Shown piece by piece: positions 5,032 through 5,831 of a stretch of 5,831 nucleotides of DNA. The DNA is taken from positions 1 to 5,831 of the forward strand of contig DAXO01000053.1 in assembly GCA_002506425.1 (NCBI GenBank), written 5' to 3'. Both the position numbers and the translations under genes were made by a program. The notes under the pieces were generated by a model. It made no database searches. It worked only from the letters and a program-made list of their open reading frames with translations, and was not told where the DNA came from. How positions within the stretch are numbered: position 1 is the first letter of the stretch; each line of letters begins with the position of its first letter. The stretch comes from Methanomassiliicoccaceae archaeon UBA480. GTDB lineage: Archaea; Thermoplasmatota; Thermoplasmata; Methanomassiliicoccales; Methanomethylophilaceae.

Positions 5032-5831
5032 GCCAGTCCATCAGGCTGACGATGCGGATCCCGTCGATATCGGCCATGAGGAAGCTGTCGTATGTGATGA
5101 CCGTCTTCGGATAGTTGTCGCCGATCGCCTTCAGCGGACGGAGCTCCCTATCCCTTGCGGCAGAATCCGCGATGCTCACGGCCACCTGGTAGTACGACGG
5201 GGCGCCCATCGGATCGGCTACGAAGTCCACCTCGTACTGGCCTACGCTGCATACCGCGACATCCCCGAAGCGGTATACGAGCTCGTTGTACACCACGTTC
5301 TCGATGATCCCGTCGAGGTCGTCCGGATGGAACGGGACCCTGCAGTGACGGATGCCCAGGTCTGCGACGAAGAATTTGTCCGCGGTCCTGAGGTATTCCT
5401 TCGCTTTGGAATCCAGCCTTCTGGCTCTGGAGAACAGGAGGGCCTCCTCAAGGAAGCCGATGTATTCGTCGATAGTCGGAGGCTGCGTCCTCATCCCCTT
5501 GCTGGTCATGTAGTTCGCGGCTCCTCTGACGGAGGTGCGGTCCCCGATGTTCTTCATCAGATATCTGCAGAGATGGTTGATCATAGCGTTCCCGCGGATC
5601 TCGTGCCTGCCGATGACATCCTTGTTGAACACGGTGTTGTAGATCCCGTCCAGGATGTCGACGACTTGGGCTGGCATCCTGTCCATGGCAAGGGACACAG
5701 CGGGGAACCCTCCGTAGCGGATGTAGTCCTTCAGCAGCCTAGTGCGATCGTCCGATTCCCTGAATATGACATATTCGGAGAATGCGAGGGGCTGAACACG
5801 GATCTCCAGGCATCTGCCGGAGAGTTTGGTG
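5018..5831 (-). CDS. AAA ATPase/DUF4143 family protein, C-terminal part
   Basis: The gene is cut by the right window edge. The last 270 residues are visible and the Walker A and B region lies outside. The visible part begins at the end of the ATPase domain (TKLSGRCLEIRVQPLAFSEY), then the family signature YIRYGGFP (encoded near 5699-5725). A helical linker follows (YNTVFNKDVIGRHEI, TIDEYIGFLEEALLF), and then the DUF4143 domain with KFFVADLGIRH. The C-terminus has a restriction-nuclease-like pattern: Glu in YNELVYRFG, EVDFVAD (near 5213-5233) and YYQVAVSI, ending in DWLTES. The frame continues upstream of the GTG at 5698 without a stop and still matches the family, so that GTG is internal. Proteins of this family are frequent, often multicopy, accessory genes in anaerobic archaea and bacteria, and their role is not well established. 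Codon use is less G+C-biased than in the leu genes. It is convergent with pcc1. Confidence 0.85.
   Translation of the reverse strand, partial: TKLSGRCLEIRVQPLAFSEYVIFRESDDRTRLLKDYIRYGGFPAVSLAMDRMPAQVVDILDGIYNTVFNKDVIGRHEIRGNAMINHLCRYLMKNIGDRTSVRGAANYMTSKGMRTQPPTIDEYIGFLEEALLFSRARRLDSKAKEYLRTADKFFVADLGIRHCRVPFHPDDLDGIIENVVYNELVYRFGDVAVCSVGQYEVDFVADPMGAPSYYQVAVSIADSAARDRELRPLKAIGDNYPKTVITYDSFLMADIDGIRIVSLMDWLTES

Noticed and set aside
5018..5698. GTG at 5698 as the start of the ATPase/DUF4143 gene
   Set aside because: The frame continues upstream to the window edge and still matches the family (SGR and YGGFP regions), so this GTG is internal.

Overview
The window looks archaeal. Tandem TATA-like elements precede the first gene, the ribosome-binding sites are GAGGT/GGAGG type, LeuC and LeuD are the short archaeal kind, and there is a Pcc1 subunit of the KEOPS tRNA-modification complex. 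The G+C-rich sequence, the protein style and exclusive use of TGA stops suggest a Thermoplasmatota methanogen of the Methanomassiliicoccales type. That placement is inference, not a database result.

Layout. Bases 1-81 are an ambiguous gene edge. Bases 52-106 hold a palindrome and two TATA-like boxes. Bases 107-204 are a leader region. Then comes a tightly packed plus-strand operon: leuA (205-1782), leuC (1788-3047), leuD (3048-3530), leuB (3527-4648) and pcc1 (4648-5031), with gaps or overlaps of only a few bases. A T-rich terminator candidate lies at 4956-4964. The right end is a convergent minus-strand gene, cut by the window edge, for the C-terminal part of an AAA ATPase/DUF4143 protein.

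Function. LeuA joins 2-ketoisovalerate and acetyl-CoA. LeuC and LeuD isomerise the product, and LeuB oxidatively decarboxylates it, giving the 2-keto acid that is transaminated to leucine. Pcc1 belongs to the tRNA t6A machinery and appears to be co-expressed.

The most notable signal is in the leader. A 14-codon ORF at 127-171, with its own ribosome-binding site, encodes MICNATSVLLLLQL and stops 33 nt before leuA. It has four consecutive leucine codons and five in total, three of them CTT, a codon I do not find in leuA. This is the hallmark of a leucine-sensing leader peptide of the bacterial leuL type, but here it sits behind archaeal promoter elements and has no intrinsic terminator between it and leuA. 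An 8-bp inverted repeat brackets the leader and competes with pairings that overlap the leucine codons. I infer a ribosome-stalling control element, possibly translational or acting through archaeal termination factors. I do not know of an experimentally established archaeal example.
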